Source: Acidobacteriota bacterium
GTDB taxonomy: Bacteria > Acidobacteriota > Terriglobia > Terriglobales > Acidobacteriaceae
Assembly (NCBI GenBank): GCA_013289685.1
Contig: JABCZL010000007.1
Coordinates: 1 to 64,000 of the forward strand
Reading direction: 5' to 3'
DNA: 64,000 bases
Below, piece after piece: positions 1 through 8,228 of this stretch. The position numbers and the translations under genes were made by a program. Numbering within the stretch: position 1 is the first letter of the stretch; each line of letters begins with the position of its first letter. The notes beneath the pieces were generated by a model that worked only from the letters and a program-made list of their open reading frames with translations, was not told the origin of the DNA and did no database searches.

Positions 1-64
1 GCACCCGCTGTTCCAGACTGACATAGCTGAACACCCCATCCTGTTGCTGATCGTCTCCGCGCAT
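1..64 (-). mobile_element. 5' end of a transposase gene (partial, runs off left edge)
   Basis: On the minus strand an ATG at 64 opens a frame that stays open to the window edge and reads MRGDDQQQDGVFSYVSLEQR, followed by V. This resembles the N-terminus of DDE transposases of the IS4/IS5 type that start 'MRGE..QQ..(M/V)FSY(V/I)S.E.RVP'; that resemblance is recalled, not searched. Only 21 codons are visible, so neither the catalytic triad nor completeness can be judged. The insertion sequence end should lie between about 65 and 175, before the hydrolase gene, but I could not fix a terminal inverted repeat. Confidence 0.6.
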
Positions 65-179
65 GCCTGCTTTCTTACCCTATTTTCCTGTGCAAGGCAT
101 ATGAGTTTTTCAGCACTCTGTTTAGCCGCCGGGCTGCCCAGGCGGGACGGCCGAGGCGACCGTCTCCACATGAGCATTG

Positions 180-1430
180 TTAGTTCGGCGGTTGCAGCGT
201 TTTTACCAGCCAGGGAATGATCACTTCTTTGAAGATTCTGGGATCGGGCCACACACCGACCTGCCGTCCCAGATGGCCGCCTTGCGGATTGATCCATGCT
301 TGTTTGGGGACGTCACCTTTATTCAGCAGCAGATATTCATCTTCGATGGGAACCTGCGTGTCGAGCACGCCCGCAAGGATTAACATGGGCGCCATTGGCT
401 TGCCCAGCAGGCCCTGGTGCACCAGCGACATCTTCGGCAGGTACTCGCCCATCTCGTCGAGGGAGTGAACTCCTTCGAGAATGTTCATGAGCGCTGGAAC
501 CTGATCGAAAAGATATTCGCGATTGCCCAGCAGCGAGTTCATCAGGAATTCTTTTTGGAAGAACTTGTCGACCGGAGGCGATTGCGCGCTGCAGCCGCGC
601 AAGCGGGCGCGCTCCACGATCGCCATCTTGGTGGCCCAGTATGCGCCCCAGCTCACGCCGTGCAGGGCGATGCGGTTCTTGTCAATCTCCGGACGCGACT
701 GTGCGTAGTCGATGACTTTCGACAGCATGCGCTCGGAAGTTTTGCTGACCTTGATCGGCGCCTGCCCGGTGCCGGGGCCGTCGACGGCGAGATATCCGAT
801 GCCGAAGGGAAGAATTGCGCTGAAGCTTTCGGTGAGATCTTCCTTGCGGCTATCGAGGCCATTGACCGCGATGACCAGCGGCACGGGTCCCTTGGCATTT
901 TTCGGCAGCCGCAGGTAGCCGACGATCTCCTTCCCTTCGAAAGGAATGTGCACAACTTCGAGCGGAGGATCGAAAAACTTGGCGTGATCGAGAAACGCTT
1001 CGAGCGCTTTTTCGTAGGAGCGCTGCTTGCCAGGGGAGGCGGGAATCGGCCAGCGTCCGAACGAATAGATGCGCCAGGCACGGATGTAGTCGGCGTTGGC
1101 CTTGGTGGGATCCGTTTTTTCCAGCGACTTGGCTTCGTTGAAGTAGCGATCGGCTACGCGCATGAAGCCGGCGGCCCACTCGTCTTTGTCAGCCGTGTGG
1201 ATGCTCTCGAAGGCTTCCTTGATGTCGGCGGGATCGAGGCCGATCAGCGGGTACTGGCCCACTTCGGCGCGGCGAACGGCCTCAGTCTTAACTTCATCGA
1301 TGGTCCGATCGCGGCGCTCTTCTTTTTTCTGCGCGAGGTTCTGCTCGAGTTTCTGCGCGAGAACGAGCCCACACATACCAGCGCATACCAGCAACAGCGT
1401 TAAGAAAATGAAGGAAGTTCTGTTTCTCAT
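180..1430 (-). CDS. secreted alpha/beta-hydrolase (esterase/dipeptidase-like)
   Basis: 416-residue protein with a hydrophobic N-terminal segment ending ...GLVLAQ, a likely signal peptide, so it is probably exported. The nucleophile elbow GVSWG (G-x-S-x-G) lies near residue 260, a candidate acid in AGVLDTQVP near 355 and a candidate His in NPQGGHLGRQ near 390. These give a Ser-Asp-His triad in the usual order of an alpha/beta-hydrolase. The long N-terminal cap before the core resembles the FrsA/DUF1100 and 2,6-dihydropseudooxynicotine hydrolase type. The substrate cannot be told. It lies downstream of and codirectional with the TonB receptor but behind a terminator, so it probably has its own transcript. 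Confidence 0.75.
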   Translation of the reverse strand: MRNRTSFIFLTLLLVCAGMCGLVLAQKLEQNLAQKKEERRDRTIDEVKTEAVRRAEVGQYPLIGLDPADIKEAFESIHTADKDEWAAGFMRVADRYFNEAKSLEKTDPTKANADYIRAWRIYSFGRWPIPASPGKQRSYEKALEAFLDHAKFFDPPLEVVHIPFEGKEIVGYLRLPKNAKGPVPLVIAVNGLDSRKEDLTESFSAILPFGIGYLAVDGPGTGQAPIKVSKTSERMLSKVIDYAQSRPEIDKNRIALHGVSWGAYWATKMAIVERARLRGCSAQSPPVDKFFQKEFLMNSLLGNREYLFDQVPALMNILEGVHSLDEMGEYLPKMSLVHQGLLGKPMAPMLILAGVLDTQVPIEDEYLLLNKGDVPKQAWINPQGGHLGRQVGVWPDPRIFKEVIIPWLVKTLQPPN

Positions 1431-1487
1431 GGTGCGTGATCCCCAGATTGTCTGGCCCGCTGCTTAGGCGGGCGAAGTAGATAAGAA

Positions 1488-1514
1488 AAGGCCGGACGGA
1501 ATGAGTCCGGCCTT
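1488..1514 (-). terminator. Rho-independent terminator of the TonB receptor gene
   Basis: AGGCCGGAC pairs with GTCCGGCCT around a 7-nt loop; on the minus strand the stem is followed by TTTTCTTAT. It sits about 30 bases past the stop codon of the receptor gene at 1544. Confidence 0.8.
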
Positions 1515-1543
1515 CGGTACTCGCCTCAGAATCGACTGCGGTT

Positions 1544-4500
1544 CTAGAACGTAAACTTCAATCCCAACTGAACGGCGCGACTTCCACCGGATCCGATAAC
1601 GGGATTGGCCGCCGCCACGTCAGGTGTAGCGCATCCGCAGCCGAACGGTTGCACGGACGGGTCGTTCAATCCAAATCCGTTCTGGCCCCCGTACGGATTA
1701 GCAAAGTTGGGATGGTTGAGAATGTTGAAGAACTCGGCTCGGAACTGGGCGCGGAGCTTTTCGCCCAAGTGCCAGTTCTTGGCAATGGAGAAATCGAAGT
1801 TCTTAAAGCCGGAGTCGGGGAACGTATTCCGCCCCATGTTGCCGAATTGTCCCAAGGGCGGAGGAATCATGACGGAATTCCCTTTTTCATAGCAGCCGAA
1901 CATGCCTAGGGATTTCATCGAGGGTCCGGTGGCTCCGTCCACCGCCGTCGCGCTGGCTACACAGTCCGGATGATTCGAGGCCCCCGAGAAGAACGGAATC
2001 CCGGTCGGGCCAGACTTGAAATCCGACGGGTTGCCCCGGCCTGCTGTTCCAGCATGATAAAAACTCCAGCGAATAGGGGCATTCGCTGGCGGACTTACCG
2101 GCAGTGGACCGGTGCCCGCCGCATCTGTGCCTAAATCAATTGGTCCCCAGGGCTGGGCGCTTTGCAAGGTGATGATCGAGTTGATCTCCCACCCTTCCAG
2201 CATCTGCGCGAAGCCGGTGCGACCGGGGATGGCATAAGTGAGCGATACCGTCAGACGATGCCGAATGTCAAAGTCGCTGTTCGCGTATTCCCGTCCTACG
2301 TTGTAAGAGTCTTGCGGAAGACCTGCACCATAACCAAAATCCCAATTCGCACCCACCTCGTCGAGCGAGTGGCCGTAGGTGTAGCCGGCCACCATGCTCA
2401 AGCCGTGGAAGTTGCGCGAATTCAGAGTGACCTGTAGTGCGTCGTAGTTTGAGCGGTAGATGTTTCCCATCTGGAAGATATTGCTCAGGTAGAGAAACTT
2501 GTTGTTCATCGTGTACGGACGGCAAGCCTGATCCGAAGCGCAATTGGGATTGTAGTCGCTGCCTACAGGCGCCTGGTTGATATCCCGAATCCCAACCAAA
2601 TTCGAGCCGTGATTTCCCACGTAAGACATTTCCAGCGACAGATTCGGGGTAAACGAGTGCTGCATGCCGAGGGACCAGTGCCAGATGTAAGGAGTCGTCA
2701 GGTTACGGGCCACGCTCATGATGGGGCATGGGGCTGCGTTTACTGGGTCGCAATCAAGCCTGGTCGTACTGACGTTTGCGCCGAAGATCGGCGCACCGCT
2801 GTCCCACTGCGGCATAACCGGAGGGATTGCCAGATTTCCGGCCGTGATCGTGCCGCCCGCCGTGTCTCCCGCGGCATCGATAGTGGCTGCGGTGGGCACG
2901 TTGCCTAGGCCAAACGCATTGTTGAAGGCGAGCATCGCTTCCCAGTTGACGGTTTCGTACACCAGGCCCGCCCCGCCCCGTATCACCGTATTTTCCTTGC
3001 CGTTCAGGTCCCAGGCAAAGCCCACGCGGGGGGCGAAATTCTTGTGGTCGGGATTGTAGGGACCGCTGACGCCGGACTGCCCGGCCTGAATCAATCCGGT
3101 TTTTGAGTTGGGATCGAAGTTGCCCAGCAGGTCGTGTTGCTCGCTGATGACCGTACTGTACTCGTAGCGCACGCCGAAGTTGACCGTCAGGTTCCTGCTG
3201 GCGCGCCAGTCATCCTGCAGAAACAATCCGTAGGCCCAATTGTGAATATGCAGAGTGGGATCGCCCACCTGTACCGAGCCCTTGAACGGGTCGCCGGCGA
3301 AGAAATCTTCCAGCGCCGTGGAGTTTGGCAGCGCTACCGTGCCCAGGAAGGTGATGCTGCCTCGCGCGTTGCCGAAAGCGCCGCCGTTAAAGGCGTTGTG
3401 GTGAAGTTCGCCACCGAATTTCAGAGAATGTTTACCCTCCGTGTAGGAAACGTGGTCGATGAACTGAGTTCTGGCGTCCGGTCCCTGGAACTTCGGCCAT
3501 TTGAAGGCGCCCAGGCCGGGCACGAATGCTCCCGCGAAACCGATGCGTGGCAGTCCACCCGTAAAGGGTCCGCTCACGCCGGTAGTGAGACCGTAGCCGG
3601 ATGCCGGCGTCCCTAGGTCACCCGGAAAGGTCGGCTGGTTTAGACGGTTGTAACCGACACGCGCTTCGTTCACCCACCGGGTACCGGGCATCCAGATCCA
3701 GTTTCCTCCGACGACCTGAGCGCGGGTGTGGATCTTCGATCGCCAGTAGGATTGCAACTCCGGAAAATCTTCTACTGTCCCATTGTTGTTTCCGTAGAAA
3801 TATATGCCGCTGATGCTGTTCTTCTGGTTGATATTGAAATCCACCTTGCCCAACGCGTTGTCGACTCCCACGTCGTTGGGGAATCCCTGCACGATGCCAG
3901 GGCTTTGTGTGTCATTGATGGGGAAGCCTGTACCAGCACACGTCACCGTGGACCCGGACACTGTGCAGCCCGAAATCTTTTGGCTGGCTGCACTGATTGG
4001 GACTTCGTTTGCCACCAGATCGGCAATCGCATCCGGGATACTGTTGCCGCAATCGCCGGTTACAGAAGTGCAGTTCCCAGCATTGTTGGAAAAGTGCACC
4101 ATGGAGGGCGTGGTGACGCTATAGGAATTACCCACGTCGTAGCGCTGTCCCTCATAGGCGCCGAAGAAAAAGGCTTTGTCTTTGACAATCGCGCCGCCGA
4201 AACTTCCACCAAATTGTTCCAGGGTTCGCGACGTTTTTGCAGCGGGCGCAGCGTTGAAATAGTTGCGCGCGTCCATCGCGCCATCGCGGCCAAACGCGAA
4301 CGCGGTGCCGTGCAGCGAATTCGTTCCTGATTTCAATCCCACGTTCATGATCGCTCCCGGCTTCCAGCCGTATTCGGCTGGGGGATTTTCCTGAACGTTG
4401 AACTCCTGGATCGCATCGATGGGCAGGATGGTCGCGGAATCGCCCGCGATACCTGCGCCGTTGATAATGCCCTGCCCGGAAAACGGTTCGCTGTTGAATA

Positions 4501-5116
4501 AGCCTTCAACGAAGTAAGCGTTGTCCTCGGCGCGCAGGCCGTTGGTGCTGGTGGTCGAGAAACCGCCGCCAGGATAGCGCATCACGCCGGGCCGCAGCTG
4601 CAGCAAGTTTTCGTAGTTACGCCCGTTCAGCGGCAGGTCGTTGATCTCCTGGTTGCTGAGCGTGCCTCCCAGCGTAGAGGAAGTTGTGTTAACGAGCGGA
4701 ACGTCCTCTTGCACGACTACCGTCTCCGTGACCTGCCCGGTCTGCAGCGAGAAATCGGCGCGCACGTCGGTGGCAACCTCAATCACCACGTTCGGCCGCT
4801 CGGTCGTCTTGAAGCCTTTGGCTTCTACGCGGATCTTGTAGGTGCCGGGCTGGAGTTCGGGCGCCGAGTATCCGCCGGAATCGTCCGTAGTCAGTGTGCG
4901 CGAGGTGCCGCGCTGGACGTCGGTTACCATCACCGAGGCGCCAGCTACCGCGGCGCCACTCTGATCAGTCACGGTGCCGAGAACGCGGCCCGTCGTAGTC
5001 TGAGCCGTCGCGCAGACTGAGAACACGAGCAGCGTGAAAGTGGCGAACAAAAGCCGCGAAGCTGCAGCCTTCCGTCCTACGTAGGACGTGGCCGCGCTGA
5101 CAGGGCGCGATAGCAT
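1544..5116 (-). CDS. TonB-dependent receptor, Oar-like, with carboxypeptidase-regulatory domain
   Basis: About 1190 residues. A signal peptide (residues 1-40, ending CATAQ) is followed by a carboxypeptidase-regulatory-like beta-sandwich (GRVLGTVTDQSGAAVAGASV, roughly 43-125), a plug domain containing NDLPLNGRNYENLL, and a long 22-strand-type barrel ending in aromatic F (LGLKFTF). This is the Oar/'TonB-dependent receptor' family expanded in Acidobacteriota; it should import a large or polymeric substrate across the outer membrane. I choose the ATG at 5116 because GGAGGGG lies 5 bases upstream; a longer in-frame start has no ribosome site. It is transcribed divergently from the GntR-dehydrogenase cluster, with FadR-type operators between them, which suggests transport of the substrate or a related compound. 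Confidence 0.88.
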   Translation of the reverse strand: MLSRPVSAATSYVGRKAAASRLLFATFTLLVFSVCATAQTTTGRVLGTVTDQSGAAVAGASVMVTDVQRGTSRTLTTDDSGGYSAPELQPGTYKIRVEAKGFKTTERPNVVIEVATDVRADFSLQTGQVTETVVVQEDVPLVNTTSSTLGGTLSNQEINDLPLNGRNYENLLQLRPGVMRYPGGGFSTTSTNGLRAEDNAYFVEGLFNSEPFSGQGIINGAGIAGDSATILPIDAIQEFNVQENPPAEYGWKPGAIMNVGLKSGTNSLHGTAFAFGRDGAMDARNYFNAAPAAKTSRTLEQFGGSFGGAIVKDKAFFFGAYEGQRYDVGNSYSVTTPSMVHFSNNAGNCTSVTGDCGNSIPDAIADLVANEVPISAASQKISGCTVSGSTVTCAGTGFPINDTQSPGIVQGFPNDVGVDNALGKVDFNINQKNSISGIYFYGNNNGTVEDFPELQSYWRSKIHTRAQVVGGNWIWMPGTRWVNEARVGYNRLNQPTFPGDLGTPASGYGLTTGVSGPFTGGLPRIGFAGAFVPGLGAFKWPKFQGPDARTQFIDHVSYTEGKHSLKFGGELHHNAFNGGAFGNARGSITFLGTVALPNSTALEDFFAGDPFKGSVQVGDPTLHIHNWAYGLFLQDDWRASRNLTVNFGVRYEYSTVISEQHDLLGNFDPNSKTGLIQAGQSGVSGPYNPDHKNFAPRVGFAWDLNGKENTVIRGGAGLVYETVNWEAMLAFNNAFGLGNVPTAATIDAAGDTAGGTITAGNLAIPPVMPQWDSGAPIFGANVSTTRLDCDPVNAAPCPIMSVARNLTTPYIWHWSLGMQHSFTPNLSLEMSYVGNHGSNLVGIRDINQAPVGSDYNPNCASDQACRPYTMNNKFLYLSNIFQMGNIYRSNYDALQVTLNSRNFHGLSMVAGYTYGHSLDEVGANWDFGYGAGLPQDSYNVGREYANSDFDIRHRLTVSLTYAIPGRTGFAQMLEGWEINSIITLQSAQPWGPIDLGTDAAGTGPLPVSPPANAPIRWSFYHAGTAGRGNPSDFKSGPTGIPFFSGASNHPDCVASATAVDGATGPSMKSLGMFGCYEKGNSVMIPPPLGQFGNMGRNTFPDSGFKNFDFSIAKNWHLGEKLRAQFRAEFFNILNHPNFANPYGGQNGFGLNDPSVQPFGCGCATPDVAAANPVIGSGGSRAVQLGLKFTF

Positions 5117-5145
5117 AGGAACCCCTCCATATTGCTGGTCCGACA

Positions 5146-5175
5146 GCCATACCACTATCGGAGAAACAGTGTCAA
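5146..5175 (-). promoter_or_regulatory. sigma70-type promoter of the TonB receptor gene
   Basis: On the minus strand TTGACA (5175-5170) is followed after 18 bases by TATGGC (5151-5146). The predicted start site is near 5139, about 23 bases before the ATG at 5116. The -10 region overlaps the half-operator TGGTATG. Confidence 0.6.
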
Positions 5176-5206
5176 GCAAATTCAAATTTTGGATGGAATC
5201 TGAAGC

Positions 5207-5217
5207 AGGTTATACCA
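5207..5217. promoter_or_regulatory. probable FadR/GntR operator, site 1 (one mismatch)
   Basis: AGGTTATACCA matches the TGGT-N3-ACCA palindrome bound by FadR-subfamily GntR regulators (PdhR, LldR types) with one mismatch. It lies upstream of the -35 element of the receptor gene. Confidence 0.5.
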
Positions 5218-5322
5218 CCTCCGAGCACCCGGCTAGTCACCAGGACGGCAACCCGGAAGTGGTTGGACTTCAGGGAGTTGATGGGACTTGCGCGGTCTGG
5301 GCTGGCTGTAGTAGCATGCTTA

Positions 5323-5333
5323 TGGTCATACCA
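5323..5333. promoter_or_regulatory. probable FadR/GntR operator, site 2 (perfect)
   Basis: TGGTCATACCA is a perfect TGGT-N3-ACCA palindrome, 90 bases upstream of the chosen GntR start. It probably serves autoregulation and control of the dehydrogenase cluster. Confidence 0.65.
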
Positions 5334-5413
5334 CCAGACCTTTATACCAAACCGTGTCCTCCGCCCAACAAACGCGCCAACGCCCAGTGGATATGCGGTA
5401 TAGTAGCCGGACC

Positions 5414-6184
5414 ATGGCCAGTCCACTGGCTGGCTTCGCATGTGCGGGGGACAAAACTTTGTACAAGCTGGTTCGTACGTCGAGACTCTACGAACAAATC
5501 GTTCAGCAGATTGAAGAGTCCATTGTCAAAGGCGATCTGAAAGCCGGCGATCAACTTCCCGCGGAACGCGATTTGGCCCAGCGCTTCGGCGTGAGCCGCA
5601 CTGCCGTACGCGAAGCGGTGAAGGCTCTGCGGGAAAAAGGTCTGGTCGAAGCGTACTCGGGCCGCGGGACTTTCATCACCGACGGCACCACGCAGGCTGT
5701 GCGCCAGTCGCTGGACCTGATGGTCAAGATCGGTCAACCGGAGGGATCCACTCATCTGGCGGAAGTACGGGCTATTCTTGAACCGGAGATTGCGGCGCTA
5801 GCCGCGGTGCGCATCCAGGAGCCGGAACTGTCGACCATGCGGGAGGCCGTGACGGCGATGGACCGGGCCGGGCAGGATCCTGAAACCTACATCGAAGCGG
5901 ATCTGGATTTTCATCTGGCCCTGGCGGAGGGCGCGGCCAATCCGCTCATCCTTTCGCTGCTCGATTCGATCGTTGGTCTGCTGCGCGAGCAGCGACTGCG
6001 GATCTTTAAAGTTCCCGGTGGTCCGGAACGAGGGCAGATTCATCACAAACGGATTCTCGACGCGGTCGAGCGGCACGACGCGGAGAAGTCGCGCGAAGCC
6101 ATGCGCGCGCACCTGTCGCAAGTGCGCGACGACAGCCAGACGTCGACGGGGAAACGCGCACCAGGCAAACAGAGCACGCACTAA
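5414..6184 (+). CDS. FadR-subfamily GntR transcriptional regulator
   Basis: About 256 residues. The winged helix starts near residue 20 with SRLYEQIVQQIEESIVKG and contains the typical GDQLPAERDLAQRFGVSRTA, then the wing GLVEAYSGRGTFI. The C-terminal all-helical FCD ligand domain (EVRAILEPEIAALAA ... FHLALAEGAANPLI) carries the D/H residues that usually bind a metal and a carboxylic acid. FadR-type regulators answer to organic or fatty acids. The start is uncertain: the ATG at 5414 has no ribosome site but sits just past a TATAGT at 5399 (possibly leaderless), while a TTG at 5459 has GGGGG upstream. The gene precedes a 2-oxoacid dehydrogenase cluster and is divergent from a TonB receptor. Confidence 0.88.
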   Translation: MASPLAGFACAGDKTLYKLVRTSRLYEQIVQQIEESIVKGDLKAGDQLPAERDLAQRFGVSRTAVREAVKALREKGLVEAYSGRGTFITDGTTQAVRQSLDLMVKIGQPEGSTHLAEVRAILEPEIAALAAVRIQEPELSTMREAVTAMDRAGQDPETYIEADLDFHLALAEGAANPLILSLLDSIVGLLREQRLRIFKVPGGPERGQIHHKRILDAVERHDAEKSREAMRAHLSQVRDDSQTSTGKRAPGKQSTH

Positions 6185-6300
6185 CAGAGCACGCACGAGA
6201 AGATTGCTGAAAAGTTCCGAGCGCTTTGAAAGGGCCCGGCTTCAAGCCGCGCCGTAAGAGACAGCACAAGCAACAGCGGCTTTAGCCGCCAAGGAAGCAG

Positions 6301-7206
6301 ATGGCGAAAGTAGGCTTTATCGGTTTAGGCGTCATGGGCAGCCAGATGGTGAACCGGCTGCTGAGCAAGGGTCACACGGTGACCGGCTACAACCGCACGC
6401 GGACCAAAGCGCAGTGGCTGGTGGACAAAGGAATGCAGTGGGCCGACTCGCCCCGCGCCGTCGCGAGTGCATCGGACTACACCTTTGCGATGGTGACCAA
6501 CTCCGCCGCGATCCATGCGATCACCGAAGGTCCCGACGGGCTGCTGGCCGGCCTGAGCACCGGCAAAATTTTCATCGACATGAGCACAGTGAGTCCGACG
6601 GTCAGCCGCGCCCTCGCCGCGAAAGTGCGCTCTGTCGGCGCCGACATGGTGGATTCGCCGGTCTCGGGCAGTGTGATCACTCTACAGGAAGGCAAGCTCT
6701 CGGTGATGGTCGGCGGCAAGAAAGAAACGTTCGACAAAATCAAGGCCCTGCTGCTCGACATTGGCCCCAAGGTCAGCTACGTAGGCGACAATGGCTTGGC
6801 CCTGTCCATGAAGATTGCTATTAACCTGAGTCTGGCGGTGCAGATGCTGGCATTTTCCGAAGGTGTACTGCTGGCGGAAAAAAGCGGCATTGCCCGCGAG
6901 GTTGCCGTCGATGTGCTGGTCAACAGCGCAGTCGCGTCTCCCATGATCAAGTACCGCGGCCCGTTCGTCCTGCAGCAGCCGGAAGAAGCCTGGTTCGACG
7001 TGAACATGATGCAGAAAGATATGGTGCTGGCCATGGACCTGGGGCGGCAACTCGACGTGCCACTGCCGACCACGGCCGTCAGCAACGAGTTTCTTACCGC
7101 CGCCCGCGGCATGGGCTGGACGAAGTATGATTTCGCCTGCATGTTCGACGTGCTCGCCGCCATGGCTGGCGTGACGACCCCTGTCACCGCAGGGGGGAAG
7201 AAGTGA
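6301..7206 (+). CDS. beta-hydroxyacid dehydrogenase (3-hydroxyisobutyrate dehydrogenase family)
   Basis: 301 residues. The N-terminal Rossmann motif GFIGLGVMGSQM is followed by NRT, which suggests NADP preference, then the substrate-site signature DSPVSGS near residue 119 and the catalytic Lys in SMKIAINLSL near 170. The family oxidises beta-hydroxyacids such as 3-hydroxyisobutyrate, tartronate semialdehyde or glycolaldehyde-type acids; the exact substrate is unclear. AAGGAAG lies in front of the ATG. The stop codon overlaps the GTG of the next gene (GTGA), so it is translationally coupled to the E1-alpha gene. Its product or substrate probably feeds the 2-oxoacid dehydrogenase. Confidence 0.85.
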   Translation: MAKVGFIGLGVMGSQMVNRLLSKGHTVTGYNRTRTKAQWLVDKGMQWADSPRAVASASDYTFAMVTNSAAIHAITEGPDGLLAGLSTGKIFIDMSTVSPTVSRALAAKVRSVGADMVDSPVSGSVITLQEGKLSVMVGGKKETFDKIKALLLDIGPKVSYVGDNGLALSMKIAINLSLAVQMLAFSEGVLLAEKSGIAREVAVDVLVNSAVASPMIKYRGPFVLQQPEEAWFDVNMMQKDMVLAMDLGRQLDVPLPTTAVSNEFLTAARGMGWTKYDFACMFDVLAAMAGVTTPVTAGGKK

Positions 7207-8219
7207 CGACCGCTACTTCCAACGCGGCTCCTGGTTCCTCGGCTCCGGGTTCCGAAGTTACGGAAAAAGACAAGTGGTTGCGCGCCTACCGCCAGATGGT
7301 GAGGATTCGCCTGTTTGAGGAGCAGGTGAACGAGCTGTATACCCGCGCGCTCATGCCCGGGCTGGCGCATCTGTACAGCGGCGAAGAGGCGGTCGCAGTG
7401 GGTATCTGCGAAGCCCTGCGCATCGACGACTACATCACCAGCACGCACCGCGGCCACGGACACTGCCTGGCCAAGGGTGCGTCCCCCGACCGGATGTTTG
7501 CCGAACTGCTGGGCAAGGAAGCCGGCTACTGCCGCGGCAAAGGTGGATCGATGCACATTGCCGATCCCGCCACCGGGAACCTGGGCGCCAACGCGATTGT
7601 AGGCGGCAGCGTTGGCATCGCGACCGGCGCGGCGTTTGCCTCGAAGCGATTAGGAAACGGCCGCGTGGCGGTGTGTTTCTTTGGCGAAGGCGCGCTCGGT
7701 CAGGGATCGCTCTACGAAGTGATGAACCTGGCGCAACTCTGGAAGCTGCCCGTGATCTACGTCTGCGAAAACAATATGTACAACGAGTACACGCATTTCT
7801 CGGAGACGACGGCCGGAACCATCCTCGGACGCGCCGCAGCATTCGGGCTTGAAGCTGCAGCGGTCGACGGCCAGGATGTACGCGCGGTGAACGAAGTGGC
7901 AACCCGGCTGGTGAAGCGGGCCCGGGCTGGCGAGGGTCCGGCATTCCTGCAGGCCGACACTTACCGCTACAGCGGCCATCACGTCGGCGACATCAATCGC
8001 GAGTATTACCGCTCGAAACAGGAAGAGCAGCACTGGAAGACCGAACGCGATCCCATCAAGCTGCATGCGAACTGGCTGTTGTCGCAAGGCCACCCGGACG
8101 CAGCGGCGCTCGATCAAGTTGCTGCCGAAGGCCGCACCGAGATGGAAGCCGCGGTGAAATTTGCCATTGCGGCTCCGTATCCCAGCGTCGACCAGGTAGA
8201 ACAAGACGTCTACGCCTGA
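7203..8219 (+). CDS. 2-oxoacid dehydrogenase E1 component, alpha subunit (pyruvate/acetoin type)
   Basis: 338 residues; GTG start with a G-rich ribosome site inside the previous gene. It carries the thiamine-diphosphate dehydrogenase fold: STHRGHGHCLAKG near residues 80-92, CRGKGGSMHIAD, and the ThDP/Mg motif FFGEGALGQGSLYE ... CENN (GEG in place of the usual GDG). With the beta subunit it decarboxylates a 2-oxoacid and passes the acyl group to E2 lipoate. Length and two-subunit organisation fit pyruvate, acetoin or branched-chain complexes. The short compact form and the neighbouring regulator resemble acetoin-type operons, but specificity is unresolved. Confidence 0.88.
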   Translation: MTTATSNAAPGSSAPGSEVTEKDKWLRAYRQMVRIRLFEEQVNELYTRALMPGLAHLYSGEEAVAVGICEALRIDDYITSTHRGHGHCLAKGASPDRMFAELLGKEAGYCRGKGGSMHIADPATGNLGANAIVGGSVGIATGAAFASKRLGNGRVAVCFFGEGALGQGSLYEVMNLAQLWKLPVIYVCENNMYNEYTHFSETTAGTILGRAAAFGLEAAAVDGQDVRAVNEVATRLVKRARAGEGPAFLQADTYRYSGHHVGDINREYYRSKQEEQHWKTERDPIKLHANWLLSQGHPDAAALDQVAAEGRTEMEAAVKFAIAAPYPSVDQVEQDVYA

Positions 8220-8228
8220 AGTTTATTT

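Noticed and set aside
417..1403. 328-codon plus-strand frame opposite the secreted hydrolase
   Set aside because: The hydrolase strand has the catalytic motifs and a signal peptide; this frame has none.
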